Positions 43,642-52,340 of a DNA stretch of 64,000 nt are shown here, in pieces. The stretch lies in contig NZ_JAQIJT010000001.1 in NCBI RefSeq assembly GCF_036946125.1, positions 513,501-577,500 of the forward strand. Direction: 5' to 3'. Position 1 is the first letter of the stretch, and the number at the start of each line of letters is the position of its first letter. The stretch comes from Sphingomonas adhaesiva. Lineage in GTDB: Bacteria > Pseudomonadota > Alphaproteobacteria > Sphingomonadales > Sphingomonadaceae. The position numbers and the translations under genes were made by a program. The notes beneath the pieces were generated by a model. The model was not told the origin of the DNA, searched no databases, and worked only from the letters and a program-made list of their open reading frames with translations.

Positions 43642-44738
43642 TGCTGCGCAACATGCTTCTCGCGCTGCTGGCGCTATTTGCCGCCGCCGCGCCGGCGCAT
43701 GCCGACCGGATCAAGGATCTGGGCGGGTTCCAGGGCATCCGCTCCAACCAGCTGACCGGCTACGGCGTGGTCGTCGGCCTGCCGGGCACCGGCGACGACA
43801 ATCTGGAATATACCGTCCAGTCGGTGAAGGCCGTCGCCAGCCGCTTCGGGCTGCAACTGCCCGCCAGCGCCAATCCGGGGCTGAAGAATGCCGCGGTGGT
43901 GCTCATCACCGCGGAGCTGCCCGCCTTCGCGAAGCCGGGACAGCGGATCGATATCACCGTCGCCTCGATGGGCAAGGCCAAGTCGCTGCGCGGCGGCGCG
44001 CTGGTCCTGACCCCGCTGATGGGCGCCGACGGGCAGATCTATGCGATGGCGCAGGGCAATCTGGCGGTCGGCGGGCTGGGCGCGGAGGGTGCCGACGGCT
44101 CGAAGATCGTCGTCAACGTCCCCTCGACCGGCCGTATCCCCGAGGGCGCGACCGTCGAGCGGGCGGTCGCGACCGGGTTCGCCGATACGCCGTTCCTGAC
44201 CTACAATCTGGCGCGCGCCGATTTCACCACCGCGCAGAACGTCGCCGCCGCGATCAACCGCAAGCTGGGCTTCGGCACCGCGCAGGCGACCGACGCGGTG
44301 TCGGTGGCGGTGCGCGCGCCGGTCGGCGCCGACGTGCGCGCGATGCTGATGAGCGAGATCGAGAACCTGGACGTCGCCAGCGCCGAGCCGCCCGCGAAGG
44401 TGATCGTCAACGCGCGCACCGGCACCGTCGTCATCAGCAGCGCGGTGCGCGTCGGCACCGCCGCGGTCACGCACGGCAAGCTGACCGTGCGGATCGACGA
44501 GAGCCAGCGCGTCAGCCAGCCCGCGCCGTTCAGCCAGGGGCAGACCGCGCTCGAGAATCGCTCCAAGGTGTCGGTCGAGGAAGAGAAGAAGCCGATGTTC
44601 CTGCTCAATCCCGGGCCCAAGCTGGCCGATGTGGTGAAGGCGGTGAACGCGATCGGCGCCTCCCCGGCCGATCTGGTCGCGATCCTGGAGGCGCTGAAGG
44701 AAGCCGGCGCGCTCAAGGCCGAACTGGTGGTGCTGTGA
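43641..44738 (+). CDS. flgI: Flagellar P-ring protein FlgI
   Basis: A 365-residue periplasmic ring protein with a cleavable signal peptide (LLALLALFAAAAPAHA). The family motifs DRIKDLGGFQGIRSNQLTGYGVVVGLPGTGD, NLAVGGLGAEGADGSKIVVNVPSTGRIPEGATVER and the C-terminal PGPKLADVVKAVNAIGASPADLVAILEALKEAGAL are present. The ATG at 43641 is fixed by the TGATG overlap with flgH and by the signal peptide. Confidence 0.97.
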   Translation: MLRNMLLALLALFAAAAPAHADRIKDLGGFQGIRSNQLTGYGVVVGLPGTGDDNLEYTVQSVKAVASRFGLQLPASANPGLKNAAVVLITAELPAFAKPGQRIDITVASMGKAKSLRGGALVLTPLMGADGQIYAMAQGNLAVGGLGAEGADGSKIVVNVPSTGRIPEGATVERAVATGFADTPFLTYNLARADFTTAQNVAAAINRKLGFGTAQATDAVSVAVRAPVGADVRAMLMSEIENLDVASAEPPAKVIVNARTGTVVISSAVRVGTAAVTHGKLTVRIDESQRVSQPAPFSQGQTALENRSKVSVEEEKKPMFLLNPGPKLADVVKAVNAIGASPADLVAILEALKEAGALKAELVVL

Positions 44739-45073
44739 TGACCCAGATCCCGGGCCTGTCGCAGACCGCCACCGGCGCCACCGGCATCGATTCGGGGTTG
44801 GGCCGCGCGGCGACGAAGGACAATCTGGCCAAGGCCGGGCAGCAGTTCGAATCGGTCTTCACGGGCATGATGCTGAAGTCGATGCGTCAGGCGAAGCTGG
44901 CCGACCCGCTGTTCGACAGCAAGGCGATCGACACCTTCCGCGACATGTCGGACGACAAGGTCGTGCAGCAGATGGCGACCCACACGCCGCTGGGCATCGG
45001 CAAGGCGATGACCGAGTTTCTGTCGCGTTCTCAACCCGATCTTAACCCGGATGGTGGCAGCCAGACCGGATGA
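44738..45073 (+). CDS. flgJ: Rod-binding protein FlgJ, N-terminal domain only
   Basis: A 111-residue protein equal to the rod-cap half of enteric FlgJ. It shows LAKAGQQFESVFTGMMLKSMRQAKLAD, then TFRDMSDDKVVQQMA and GIGKAMTEFL. The muramidase domain of enteric FlgJ (313 residues) is absent; its job is probably done by the separate lytic transglycosylase at 34863. The ATG at 44738 (TGATG with flgI) is chosen over a GTG one codon earlier. The stop overlaps the flgK start. Confidence 0.92.
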   Translation: MTQIPGLSQTATGATGIDSGLGRAATKDNLAKAGQQFESVFTGMMLKSMRQAKLADPLFDSKAIDTFRDMSDDKVVQQMATHTPLGIGKAMTEFLSRSQPDLNPDGGSQTG

Positions 45074-46407
45074 GCGATCTCCTCACCATCGGCGTCTCTG
45101 GCGCGCGCGCGTATCAGACCGCGCTGACGACGGTGTCGGAGAACATCGCGAATTCCGGCAATGCGTCCTATGTGAAGCGCAACGCCAACATCCGCGAGAT
45201 CGCGACCAGCACGGGCTACAGCTCGACGCTGAACGGCATGGGCGCGATGGTCGACGGGATCGGCCGCGCCGGCAACCCCTATACCGAGACCGCGGTACGC
45301 AACGCCGGCGCGGACCTGTCGAAGACGACCGCCAGCACGGTGTGGCTGGAGCGGGTCGAAAGCGCGCTGTCGGGCGGCAATCTGGCCAACCAGATGACCG
45401 CGTTCTTCGCCTCCAGCACCGCATTGCAGGCTGAGCCGACCTCGACCGCGCTGCGCGCCGGCATGCTCAGCGCGGCGTCGTCGACCGCCGATTCGTTCGG
45501 CATGACGGCGCGGGCGCTCGATTCGGCGATGACCGAGCTCGATGCGCGCGCGGTGGCGGCGACCGCGGACCTGACGCGGCTCAACCAGGCGCTGCTGAAG
45601 GTCAACCAGGGGCTGGTGAAGACCACCCCCGGCACCTCCGCCGCCGCAGGGCTCGCGGATCAGCGCGACGCCCTGCTCCAGCAGATGAGCGAGCTGACCG
45701 ACGTCGCGGTGACGATGGACCAGTTCGGCCGCGCGACGGTGCGCGCCGGGGGCAGCAACGGCCCGGTGCTGGTCGACGCGCGCGAGGCGATGCAGGTCGG
45801 CTATCAGCGCACCGGCGGCAACGTCGGACTGACGACGCGCAGCGAGGACGGCACGCTCAAGGTGATGACGCCTGATGGCGGCGCGCTGGCGGGCATGACC
45901 GAGGGGGCGCAGCGAATCGCCGCGGCACGGGCCGAGCTGGACGACATCGCGGGCGACTTCACGACCGCGGTCAACGACCTCCAGCGCAGCGGCCAGGACC
46001 TGAACCAGGCGACCGGCACCAACATGTTCGCGACCACCGCGGACCCCAGCAGCTTTTCGGTCCGGCTGACCGACGGCAAGCAGATCGCCGCGGCGAAGCC
46101 CGGCGGCGGGCAGCGCGACTCGAGCAACCTCGCCGCGCTGGCGACGCTGCGTCAGGGCGACGGGTACGAGGGGCGCATCCAGGGCCTCGTCACCGACAAT
46201 GCCGCGACGCTCAAGCAGCGCCGGCTGGTCGGCGATGCGCAGACCGCAATCCGCGATGGCGCGGTCACCGCGCGATCGGAGATGACCGGCGTGAACCTCG
46301 ATTCGGAGGCGATCGATCTCGTTCGCTTCCAGCAGGCCTATCAGGCCGCCAGCCGCGTGATCCAGGTCGCGCGCGATACCTTCCAGTCGATCCTCGAAAT
46401 CCGGTAA
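45070..46407 (+). CDS. flgK: Flagellar hook-associated protein 1 FlgK
   Basis: A 445-residue hook-filament junction protein. The N-terminus (LTIGVSGARAYQTALTTVSENIANSGNASYVKRNANIREI) and the C-terminus (GVNLDSEAIDLVRFQQAYQAASRVIQVARDTFQSIL) show the paired helices of HAP1. It includes GLADQRDALLQQMSELTDVAVTM, also typical. ATGA overlap with flgJ sets the start. Confidence 0.96.
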   Translation: MSDLLTIGVSGARAYQTALTTVSENIANSGNASYVKRNANIREIATSTGYSSTLNGMGAMVDGIGRAGNPYTETAVRNAGADLSKTTASTVWLERVESALSGGNLANQMTAFFASSTALQAEPTSTALRAGMLSAASSTADSFGMTARALDSAMTELDARAVAATADLTRLNQALLKVNQGLVKTTPGTSAAAGLADQRDALLQQMSELTDVAVTMDQFGRATVRAGGSNGPVLVDAREAMQVGYQRTGGNVGLTTRSEDGTLKVMTPDGGALAGMTEGAQRIAAARAELDDIAGDFTTAVNDLQRSGQDLNQATGTNMFATTADPSSFSVRLTDGKQIAAAKPGGGQRDSSNLAALATLRQGDGYEGRIQGLVTDNAATLKQRRLVGDAQTAIRDGAVTARSEMTGVNLDSEAIDLVRFQQAYQAASRVIQVARDTFQSILEIR

Positions 46408-46413
46408 GGCGCG

Positions 46414-47310
46414 ATGCAGATCTCCAGCAACCTGATGTTCGACCGCTCGTCGTCGCGGATGAGCCAGCTGATGGCGACCGCGACGAAGCTGAACGTGCAG
46501 ATCGCCACCGGCAAGAAGATCAGCACGCCGTCCGAAAACGTGACCGTGGCGCAGCAGATCGCCGAGTTCGATCGCAAGGACGCCGATGCCGCGGCCTATG
46601 CGACCAACCTGAAGCTGTCCGAATCGCTGCTCAAGCAGGCCGATTCGACGCTGGGCCAGATCACCGAGCAGCTCCAGCGCGCCACCGACCTGGTGACGCA
46701 GGCGGCGACGGGAACGCTCAGCGATTCGAACCGCAAGGTCATCGGCAGCGAATTGTCCGCGCTGGTCGATGCGATGGTCGGGCTGGGCAATACGAAGGAT
46801 CTGCGCGGCCAGCCGCTGTTCGGCAGCGCGTCGGGCACCGATGCGGTGATCCGCAACGCCAACGGCACCTTCACCTACAATACGGCGCCCAAGCTGTCGG
46901 AAATCCCGATCGGCGACGGGCTGACGGTCCAGCCCACCGAAACCGCGTCGCGCGTGTTCAATTCGGGTGCCGGCGACACGCTGGCGATGCTGGCCCAGCT
47001 GGCGAGCGCGTTGCAGACGGGCACCGACCAGGCGGGGGCGGCGCGCGACGCGCTGGCGCCGCTGAAGGCGGCGGGCGACCAGGTATCGGTCGTGCAGGCC
47101 TCGGTCGGTGCGCGCGCGGCGCGCGTCGATCTCCAGCAGGGCCTGCTGCAGAGCACGAACCTCGACCGTGCGGAGCTGCGCTCCAGCATGGAGGACATCG
47201 ACGTGACCGAAACCTACGCCGAGCTGTCCAAGACGCTGACGATCCTGAGCGCGACGCAGCAGAGCTTCTCCAAATTGTCGCAGCTGTCGCTGTTCAACTA
47301 CCTGCGCTGA
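46414..47310 (+). CDS. flgL: Flagellar hook-associated protein 3 FlgL
   Basis: A 298-residue flagellin-like junction protein. The N-terminal part (MQISSNLMFDRSSSRMSQLMATATKLNVQIATGKKISTPSE) and the C-terminal helices (SSMEDIDVTETYAELSKTLTILSATQQSFSKLSQLSLFNYL) are those of HAP3. It is the last gene of the flgB operon; a GTCGCCCCGGGC...GCCCGGGGTGAC hairpin 42 bases further on could end the transcript. Confidence 0.95.
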   Translation: MQISSNLMFDRSSSRMSQLMATATKLNVQIATGKKISTPSENVTVAQQIAEFDRKDADAAAYATNLKLSESLLKQADSTLGQITEQLQRATDLVTQAATGTLSDSNRKVIGSELSALVDAMVGLGNTKDLRGQPLFGSASGTDAVIRNANGTFTYNTAPKLSEIPIGDGLTVQPTETASRVFNSGAGDTLAMLAQLASALQTGTDQAGAARDALAPLKAAGDQVSVVQASVGARAARVDLQQGLLQSTNLDRAELRSSMEDIDVTETYAELSKTLTILSATQQSFSKLSQLSLFNYLR

Positions 47311-47352
47311 CGCGCGGCGCGCTCGATTTTTCATCATCTTCCACGCTGATTC

Positions 47353-47379
47353 GTCGCCCCGGGCCGAGCCCGGGGTGAC
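47353..47379. repeat. Hairpin repeat after flgL, possible terminator
   Basis: Arms GTCGCCCCGGGC (47353-47364) and GCCCGGGGTGAC (47368-47379) pair with one mismatch. It belongs to the same short family as 5522, 10937 and 31774. There is no T tract. Confidence 0.6.
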
Positions 47380-47434
47380 GCCATGTCGTGTCCCGGCAAA
47401 CCCGGCAGAAACCTGCCGCACCCGGCCGCGGCGG

Positions 47435-47461
47435 TAACCACTTCGCTACCCCTGCCGGGTT
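47435..47461 (+). promoter_or_regulatory. Possible FliA-type promoter of motAB
   Basis: TAAC (47435-47438), 15 bases, GCCGGGTT (47454-47461). The spacing equals that of the flagellin promoters but both boxes have mismatches. Confidence 0.35.
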
Positions 47462-47505
47462 ACTGAACGTCTCAGTCATCCTGTTCTCTTACCGGGGATT
47501 CGCCC

Positions 47506-48369
47506 ATGTTTGCGGCCATCGGCCTCGTCGTCCTTCTCGGCATGGTGTTCGGCGGTTTCGCCATCACCGGCGGCAACCTCGGCCCGGTGTTCGAGGCGAT
47601 CCCGCACGAGATGCTCATCATCGGTGGCGCCGCCGCGGGCGCGCTCATCATCGGCAACTCGATGACCGAGCTGAAGGCGATGGGCGGCGGCCTGGGCAAG
47701 GTGTTCAAGGGGCCGAAGTACAAGAAGCAGGACTATCTGGACGTCATCTTCCTGGTCAGCAAGCTGATGAAGATGCTGCGGATGGAAGGGCCGATCGCGC
47801 TGGAGCCGCACGTCGAGGATCCCAAGTCCTCCGCCGTCTTCGCCGAATATCCCAAGCTGCTGAAGGACCATACGCTGGTCGCGCTGATCGCGGACACGCT
47901 GCGCCTGGTCGTGGTGTCGTCGGGCACGCTCGACGTGCACGCGGTCGAGGAGGTCATGGATAACGCGATCAAGACCCACCACCACGAGGTGGAGGGACCG
48001 GAGCACACGCTGCAGAGCCTGGCGGACGCGCTGCCGGCGCTCGGCATCGTCGCCGCGGTGCTCGGCATCGTGAAGACGATGGGCTCGATCGACAAGCCGC
48101 CGTCGGTGCTGGGCGGGATGATCGGCTCGGCGCTGGTCGGCACCTTCATGGGCGTGCTGCTGGCCTATGGCATCGTCAACCCCTTCGCCGGCCGGCTGAA
48201 GCAGGTGGTGGCGGCGGATGCGGCGATCTATCACGTGGTGAAGCAGATCATCATCGCCTCGCTCCACGGCCATCCGCAGCCGCTGGTGATCGAGGCGGCG
48301 CGCTCCGGCATCGACCACAAGAACCAGCCCGGCTTCGCCGAGGTGTTCGACGGCCTGCGCGGTAAGTAA
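47506..48369 (+). CDS. motA: Flagellar motor stator protein MotA
   Basis: A 287-residue stator subunit with four membrane helices: two near the N-terminus (about 1-50) and two near 180-230 (ALPALGIVAAVLGIVKTMGS and LVGTFMGVLLAYGIVNP). The large cytoplasmic loop between them carries the charged residues that face FliG. The sequence MFAAIGLVVLLGMVFGGFAITGGNLGPVFEAIPHEMLIIGG is that of proton-type, long MotA. motB follows by 5 bases. Confidence 0.96.
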   Translation: MFAAIGLVVLLGMVFGGFAITGGNLGPVFEAIPHEMLIIGGAAAGALIIGNSMTELKAMGGGLGKVFKGPKYKKQDYLDVIFLVSKLMKMLRMEGPIALEPHVEDPKSSAVFAEYPKLLKDHTLVALIADTLRLVVVSSGTLDVHAVEEVMDNAIKTHHHEVEGPEHTLQSLADALPALGIVAAVLGIVKTMGSIDKPPSVLGGMIGSALVGTFMGVLLAYGIVNPFAGRLKQVVAADAAIYHVVKQIIIASLHGHPQPLVIEAARSGIDHKNQPGFAEVFDGLRGK

Positions 48370-48374
48370 GCGCG

Positions 48375-49274
48375 ATGGCCAAGGCACCGCACGGCAAGAA
48401 CGAGCCGCCCAAGATCGTCATCGTCAAGAAGATCACGATGGTCGCCGCGGGCCACCACGGCGGCGCGTGGAAGGTGGCCTATGCCGACTTCGTGACGGCG
48501 ATGATGGCGTTCTTCCTGCTGTTGTGGCTGCTGGGCGCGACGACGGAGAAGCAGCGCAAGGGCATCGCCGATTATTTCGCGCCCACGCTGCTCGACAACA
48601 AGCATGTCGGCATCGGCGGCAACGGCATCTTCGGCGGCGAATCGGTGCTGTCGAAGGAGAAGACCGGGCCCAAGGCCGGCACCGCCGACCCCGCGACCGC
48701 CGCGCTGGTGCTGGGCAACAGCGCCAACGACGAGCGCAACGGCTTCGGCAAGAAGGGGTCGCTGCGCAGCACGCAGGCGAAGGAGGACGTGAAGAACTTC
48801 GCGCGCCTGCGCCAGCAGGTCATGAAGCAGATCGCGCAGAACAAGGCGATGGCCAAGCTCGCCAAGCATATCCGCTTCACGATGACGCCCGACGGGATGC
48901 GCATCGACCTGGTCGACGATGCCGATTACTCGATGTTCGCGCTCGGCACGACGGCGCTGGACAGCAAGGCGTCGGACCTGATCGGGATGGTCGCGGCGGG
49001 GATCAAGGAAACGCCCAATCCGATCATGATCCGCGGCTATACCGACAGCCTGCCGTTCGGCGATCCGCGCGCGATGAACAACTGGATGTTGTCGTCGGGC
49101 CGTGCCGAGGCGACGCGCCGCCGGCTGGCGCTGGCGGGAATCCCGGACCAGCGGTTCAACCGGATCGAGGGCGTGGCCGACCGCGAGCCGATGATCGCCA
49201 GCAACCCGCAGGACCCGCGCAACCGCCGCGTCGCGATCACGCTCCTCTACCGCGCGGGCACGTTCGGCCAATGA
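48375..49274 (+). CDS. motB: Flagellar motor stator protein MotB
   Basis: A 299-residue protein. One membrane helix, VAYADFVTAMMAFFLLLWLLG, holds the proton-binding Asp38. An extended linker is followed by the OmpA-like peptidoglycan-binding domain (MIRGYTDSLPFG, then NNWMLSSGRAEATRRRLALAG, and DPRNRRVAITL). With MotA it forms the proton channel anchored to the cell wall. It is the last gene of the flagellar block. Confidence 0.96.
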   Translation: MAKAPHGKNEPPKIVIVKKITMVAAGHHGGAWKVAYADFVTAMMAFFLLLWLLGATTEKQRKGIADYFAPTLLDNKHVGIGGNGIFGGESVLSKEKTGPKAGTADPATAALVLGNSANDERNGFGKKGSLRSTQAKEDVKNFARLRQQVMKQIAQNKAMAKLAKHIRFTMTPDGMRIDLVDDADYSMFALGTTALDSKASDLIGMVAAGIKETPNPIMIRGYTDSLPFGDPRAMNNWMLSSGRAEATRRRLALAGIPDQRFNRIEGVADREPMIASNPQDPRNRRVAITLLYRAGTFGQ

Positions 49275-49308
49275 TCGCTCCCCGGCGCAGGCCGGGGAGC
49301 GGGAGGGC

Positions 49309-50475
49309 TCACGCGATCGCCGGCCGCGGATCCAGCCCGGTGCGGCGCGAGGCGTGACGGCGCAGCCCGATCAGCGGGCGGACGGGCCCGATCGCGCGCC
49401 CGACCAGGTAGAAGGCCCAGCACCCCGCCACCGTCGCGGCGACCAGCGTCACGGCGTCCAGCCAGATCGGCCATCCCGCGCCGCGCAGCCAGTAGGCGCC
49501 GAGCACGATGATCGACTGATGGACGATGTAGAAGGGGAACACCGCCTCCGTCAGCGTCCGGCGCCAGCGATGATCGCGGTTCCAGTGGCGGTCGGCGAAC
49601 CCGATGAGCGCCGCGATCGCGGCCCATCCCTCCACCGCGCGCGCGATCGCGAAGACGGTGCCCCAGGGCGGCGGCATGGTATTGCCCGGCCAGCGGATCT
49701 CGATCCCCGCGACCAGCGCATAAGCGGCGACCGCGATCGCCGCCGACCACCGCCAGCGCCGCACGAAGCCGGCGATCGTGGCCGGCGCGCAGGCGAGCGC
49801 GAAACCGAACAGGAACGCGGGCAGGTACGTGGCGTGCGCGACCCAGTCGCCGACCAGCGCATGCGTCTCGCGCCCGCCCGGAAACAGCACGAAGTTCACC
49901 AGGATCATCCACGCGATCGGCACCAGCAGCAGCGCCGGCCCCCGCATCGCGAAGGCGAAGCCGCGCTGTATCGCGCCGCGGACCCCACCCGGCAGGACGG
50001 TCGCCAGCAGCGCGAGCACCAGCGTGTAGACCCACAGATAGCCGACGAACCACAAGTGGTTCCACACGGGCAGCACCATCGGCCCGACGCGACCGAAGCG
50101 GAAGAAGTCGTGCACCCAGAAATGCCAGAAACCCTGTGTATAGCCGTATTTCAGCGACAGCTCGACCCAGGGCTGGACGGGGACGATCACCGCCACGCCG
50201 AAGGCCAGCGGCACCAGCAGCCGCAGCGTGCGCTGGCGCGCGAACCGCCACGGCACCTTGTTGCGCAGGAACAGCGCGCGGCTGGCATAGCCCGACACGA
50301 CGAACAGCAGCGCCAGTCGCCACGGATTCGACGCCATCATCGGCACCGCCACCCACCAGGCGCCGGGCAGCTTCGCATGGAAGTCCCACGGCACGAAGAC
50401 CATACCGACATGGTACAGGATCAGGATCGCGAACGCCCCGATGCGAAGCCAGTCGAGGCCGTAATGTCGCTGCAT
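49309..50475 (-). CDS. Acyltransferase 3 family membrane protein
   Basis: A 388-residue protein with about ten membrane segments. LDWLRIGAFAILILYHVGMVF carries the conserved His of the acyltransferase-3 family (the Arg is in the following loops), and FVVSGYASRALFLRNKVPWRFARQRTLRLLVPLAFG is also typical. Such enzymes O-acylate sugars, lipids or glucans in the envelope; it looks closest to OpgC-like proteins, but the substrate is unknown. It is monocistronic, convergent with motB and divergent from ispG. Confidence 0.85.
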   Translation of the reverse strand: MQRHYGLDWLRIGAFAILILYHVGMVFVPWDFHAKLPGAWWVAVPMMASNPWRLALLFVVSGYASRALFLRNKVPWRFARQRTLRLLVPLAFGVAVIVPVQPWVELSLKYGYTQGFWHFWVHDFFRFGRVGPMVLPVWNHLWFVGYLWVYTLVLALLATVLPGGVRGAIQRGFAFAMRGPALLLVPIAWMILVNFVLFPGGRETHALVGDWVAHATYLPAFLFGFALACAPATIAGFVRRWRWSAAIAVAAYALVAGIEIRWPGNTMPPPWGTVFAIARAVEGWAAIAALIGFADRHWNRDHRWRRTLTEAVFPFYIVHQSIIVLGAYWLRGAGWPIWLDAVTLVAATVAGCWAFYLVGRAIGPVRPLIGLRRHASRRTGLDPRPAIA

Positions 50476-50547
50476 CCTCGCGTGCCTAGCATCGCCGGAT
50501 CACGCAGGCGACTTTGAACTGTCGCGCGAAGGGCGTATGGGGGCGGG

Positions 50548-51672
50548 ATGTCGATCCGTCCGTGGCGTGACATCACGCGTCGAGAATGCCGCCAGATCAT
50601 GGTCGGCAACGTCCCCGTCGGCGGGGGCGCCCCCGTCACCGTGCAGACGATGACCAACACCCCCACCAGCGACGCCGCCGCGACGATCGCGCAGATCCGC
50701 CGCTGCGAGGAGGCGGGGGCGGACATCATCCGCGTCAGCTGCCCCGATACCGACAGCACCGCCGCGATGGGGCAGATCGTCCGCGCCGCGCAGGTGCCGA
50801 TCGTCGCCGACATCCACTTCCACTACAAGCGCGCGCTGGAGGCCGCGGACGCGGGCGCGGCGTGCCTGCGCATCAACCCCGGCAACATCGGCTCGTCCGA
50901 CCGCGTCGCGGAGGTGGTGCGCGCCGCCAAGGCCAACGGCTGCGCGATCCGCATCGGCGTGAATGCGGGCAGCCTGGAGAAGGACCTGCTGGAGAAATAC
51001 GGCGAGCCGTGCCCCGAGGCGCTGGTCGAGTCGGCGCTCGACCATATCAAGCTGCTCCAGGACCACGACTTCCACGAATACAAGGTCGCGGTGAAGGCGT
51101 CGGACGTCTTTCTGGCGGTGGCGGCGTATCAGCAGCTGGCCGAGGCGGTCGACTGCCCGCTGCATCTGGGCATCACCGAGGCCGGCGGACTGATCGGCGG
51201 CACCGTCAAGTCGTCGATCGGGTTGGGATCGCTGCTGTGGTTCGGCATCGGCGACACGATCCGCGTCTCGCTCTCCGCCGAACCGGAGGAAGAGGTCCGC
51301 GTCGGGTTCGAGATCCTGAAGGCGCTGGGCATCCGCAACCGCGGCGTCCGCGTCGTCAGCTGTCCGTCCTGCGCACGGCAGGGCTTCGACGTCATCCGCA
51401 CCGTCCAGGCCCTGGAGGAGCGGCTCCAGCATATCCGCACTCCGATGAGCCTGTCGGTGCTCGGCTGCGTCGTCAACGGTCCCGGCGAGGCGCGCGAGAC
51501 TGACATCGGCATCACCGGCGGGGGTAACGGCAAGCACATGGTCTATCTGTCGGGCGTCACCGACCACCATGTCCAGGACGCCGACATGATCGAGCATATC
51601 GTCAGGCTGGTCGAGGCGAAGGCCGCCGAGATCGATGCGGCGGACGCAGCATCGAAACTGGCGGCGGAATAG
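50548..51672 (+). CDS. ispG: 4-hydroxy-3-methylbut-2-en-1-yl diphosphate synthase (flavodoxin)
   Basis: A 374-residue iron-sulfur enzyme of the MEP pathway for isoprenoids. The TIM-barrel N-terminal domain ([32 protein letters not shown]) and the [4Fe-4S] ligands in [12 protein letters not shown] and [14 protein letters not shown] are intact, followed by DIGITGG. The length matches the two-domain bacterial form (E. coli 372). It stands alone, followed by the toxin-antitoxin genes after 36 bases. Confidence 0.96.
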   Translation: MSIRPWRDITRRECRQIMVGNVPVGGGAPVTVQTMTNTPTSDAAATIAQIRRCEEAGADIIRVSCPDTDSTAAMGQIVRAAQVPIVADIHFHYKRALEAADAGAACLRINPGNIGSSDRVAEVVRAAKANGCAIRIGVNAGSLEKDLLEKYGEPCPEALVESALDHIKLLQDHDFHEYKVAVKASDVFLAVAAYQQLAEAVDCPLHLGITEAGGLIGGTVKSSIGLGSLLWFGIGDTIRVSLSAEPEEEVRVGFEILKALGIRNRGVRVVSCPSCARQGFDVIRTVQALEERLQHIRTPMSLSVLGCVVNGPGEARETDIGITGGGNGKHMVYLSGVTDHHVQDADMIEHIVRLVEAKAAEIDAADAASKLAAE

Positions 51673-51708
51673 GTCCGATGGTATAGGCCAGGTCCTGGAG
51701 GGCCTGAC

Positions 51709-51963
51709 ATGACCTATCACGCAAAGGTGATCGCCGGCGGCAAGATCGTCATTCCGGCCGACTTGCGGCGGGAGTTGGGGATCAAAGAGGGCGACTCGCT
51801 CGCCATCGAGCGCGATGGCGATGGTGCGATGGTGTTGAAGACGTTCTCGCAGGTCGTCAGCGAAGTCCAGTCGGCCTTTCGGCCCTATCGTGATCCTGCC
51901 GTCAGCATCGTCGACGAACTGATCGCTGAACGCCGCGAGGAAGCGCGTCGGGAAGGCGAATGA
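51709..51963 (+). CDS. AbrB/SpoVT-type antitoxin
   Basis: An 84-residue protein with an N-terminal swapped-hairpin DNA-binding domain: KVIAGGKIVIPADLRRELGIKEGDSLAIERDGDG is the AbrB pattern (VxxxGxIVIPxxLRxxLGIxxGD). The charged C-terminal tail (DPAVSIVDELIAERREEARREGE) probably wraps around the toxin. It overlaps the following PIN-domain gene by four bases, the classic VapBC layout. Antitoxin and complex would repress their own promoter. Confidence 0.88.
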   Translation: MTYHAKVIAGGKIVIPADLRRELGIKEGDSLAIERDGDGAMVLKTFSQVVSEVQSAFRPYRDPAVSIVDELIAERREEARREGE

Positions 51964-52340
51964 GGGTCGTCATCGACGCCTCGGCGCTGCTTGCCTTGTT
52001 GTTCAACGAACCGGGAGCCGACATGGTCCTCGAGTTGGTGCGCGGCGCCTCGCTGTCGGCGGTCAATCTGGACGAAGTACTCCACACATGTGCCCGTCGC
52101 GGTATGGACGCTGGCGCCATCGTCAGCCACCTCGCGCGCTTGGAACTCGACATTCGCGCCTTCGATCACATGCAGGCGCGGATCAGCGCCGCACTTCATC
52201 CCCGCGCCCAGCCGATCGGACTCTCGTTTGCGGATCGCGCCTGTCTCGCGCTGGGGACGGTGATGCAGGCGATAGTTCTGACAGCAGATCGCGATCTTTC
52301 GACGTTCGATGCCGCCATCGACATCCGTCTGATCCGGTGA
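51960..52340 (+). CDS. vapC: PIN-domain ribonuclease toxin, VapC type
   Basis: A 126-residue PIN domain. The metal-binding acidic residues are in VIDASALLALLFNEPGADMV (Asp at position 4), LDEVLHTCARRG (Glu), SFADRACLALG and LTADRDLSTF. It should be an RNase held inactive by the AbrB-type partner; targets of VapC toxins are usually initiator tRNA or rRNA loops. Its stop overlaps the GTG start of the EamA transporter gene, so the module is read through into the following genes. Confidence 0.87.
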   Translation: MRVVIDASALLALLFNEPGADMVLELVRGASLSAVNLDEVLHTCARRGMDAGAIVSHLARLELDIRAFDHMQARISAALHPRAQPIGLSFADRACLALGTVMQAIVLTADRDLSTFDAAIDIRLIR

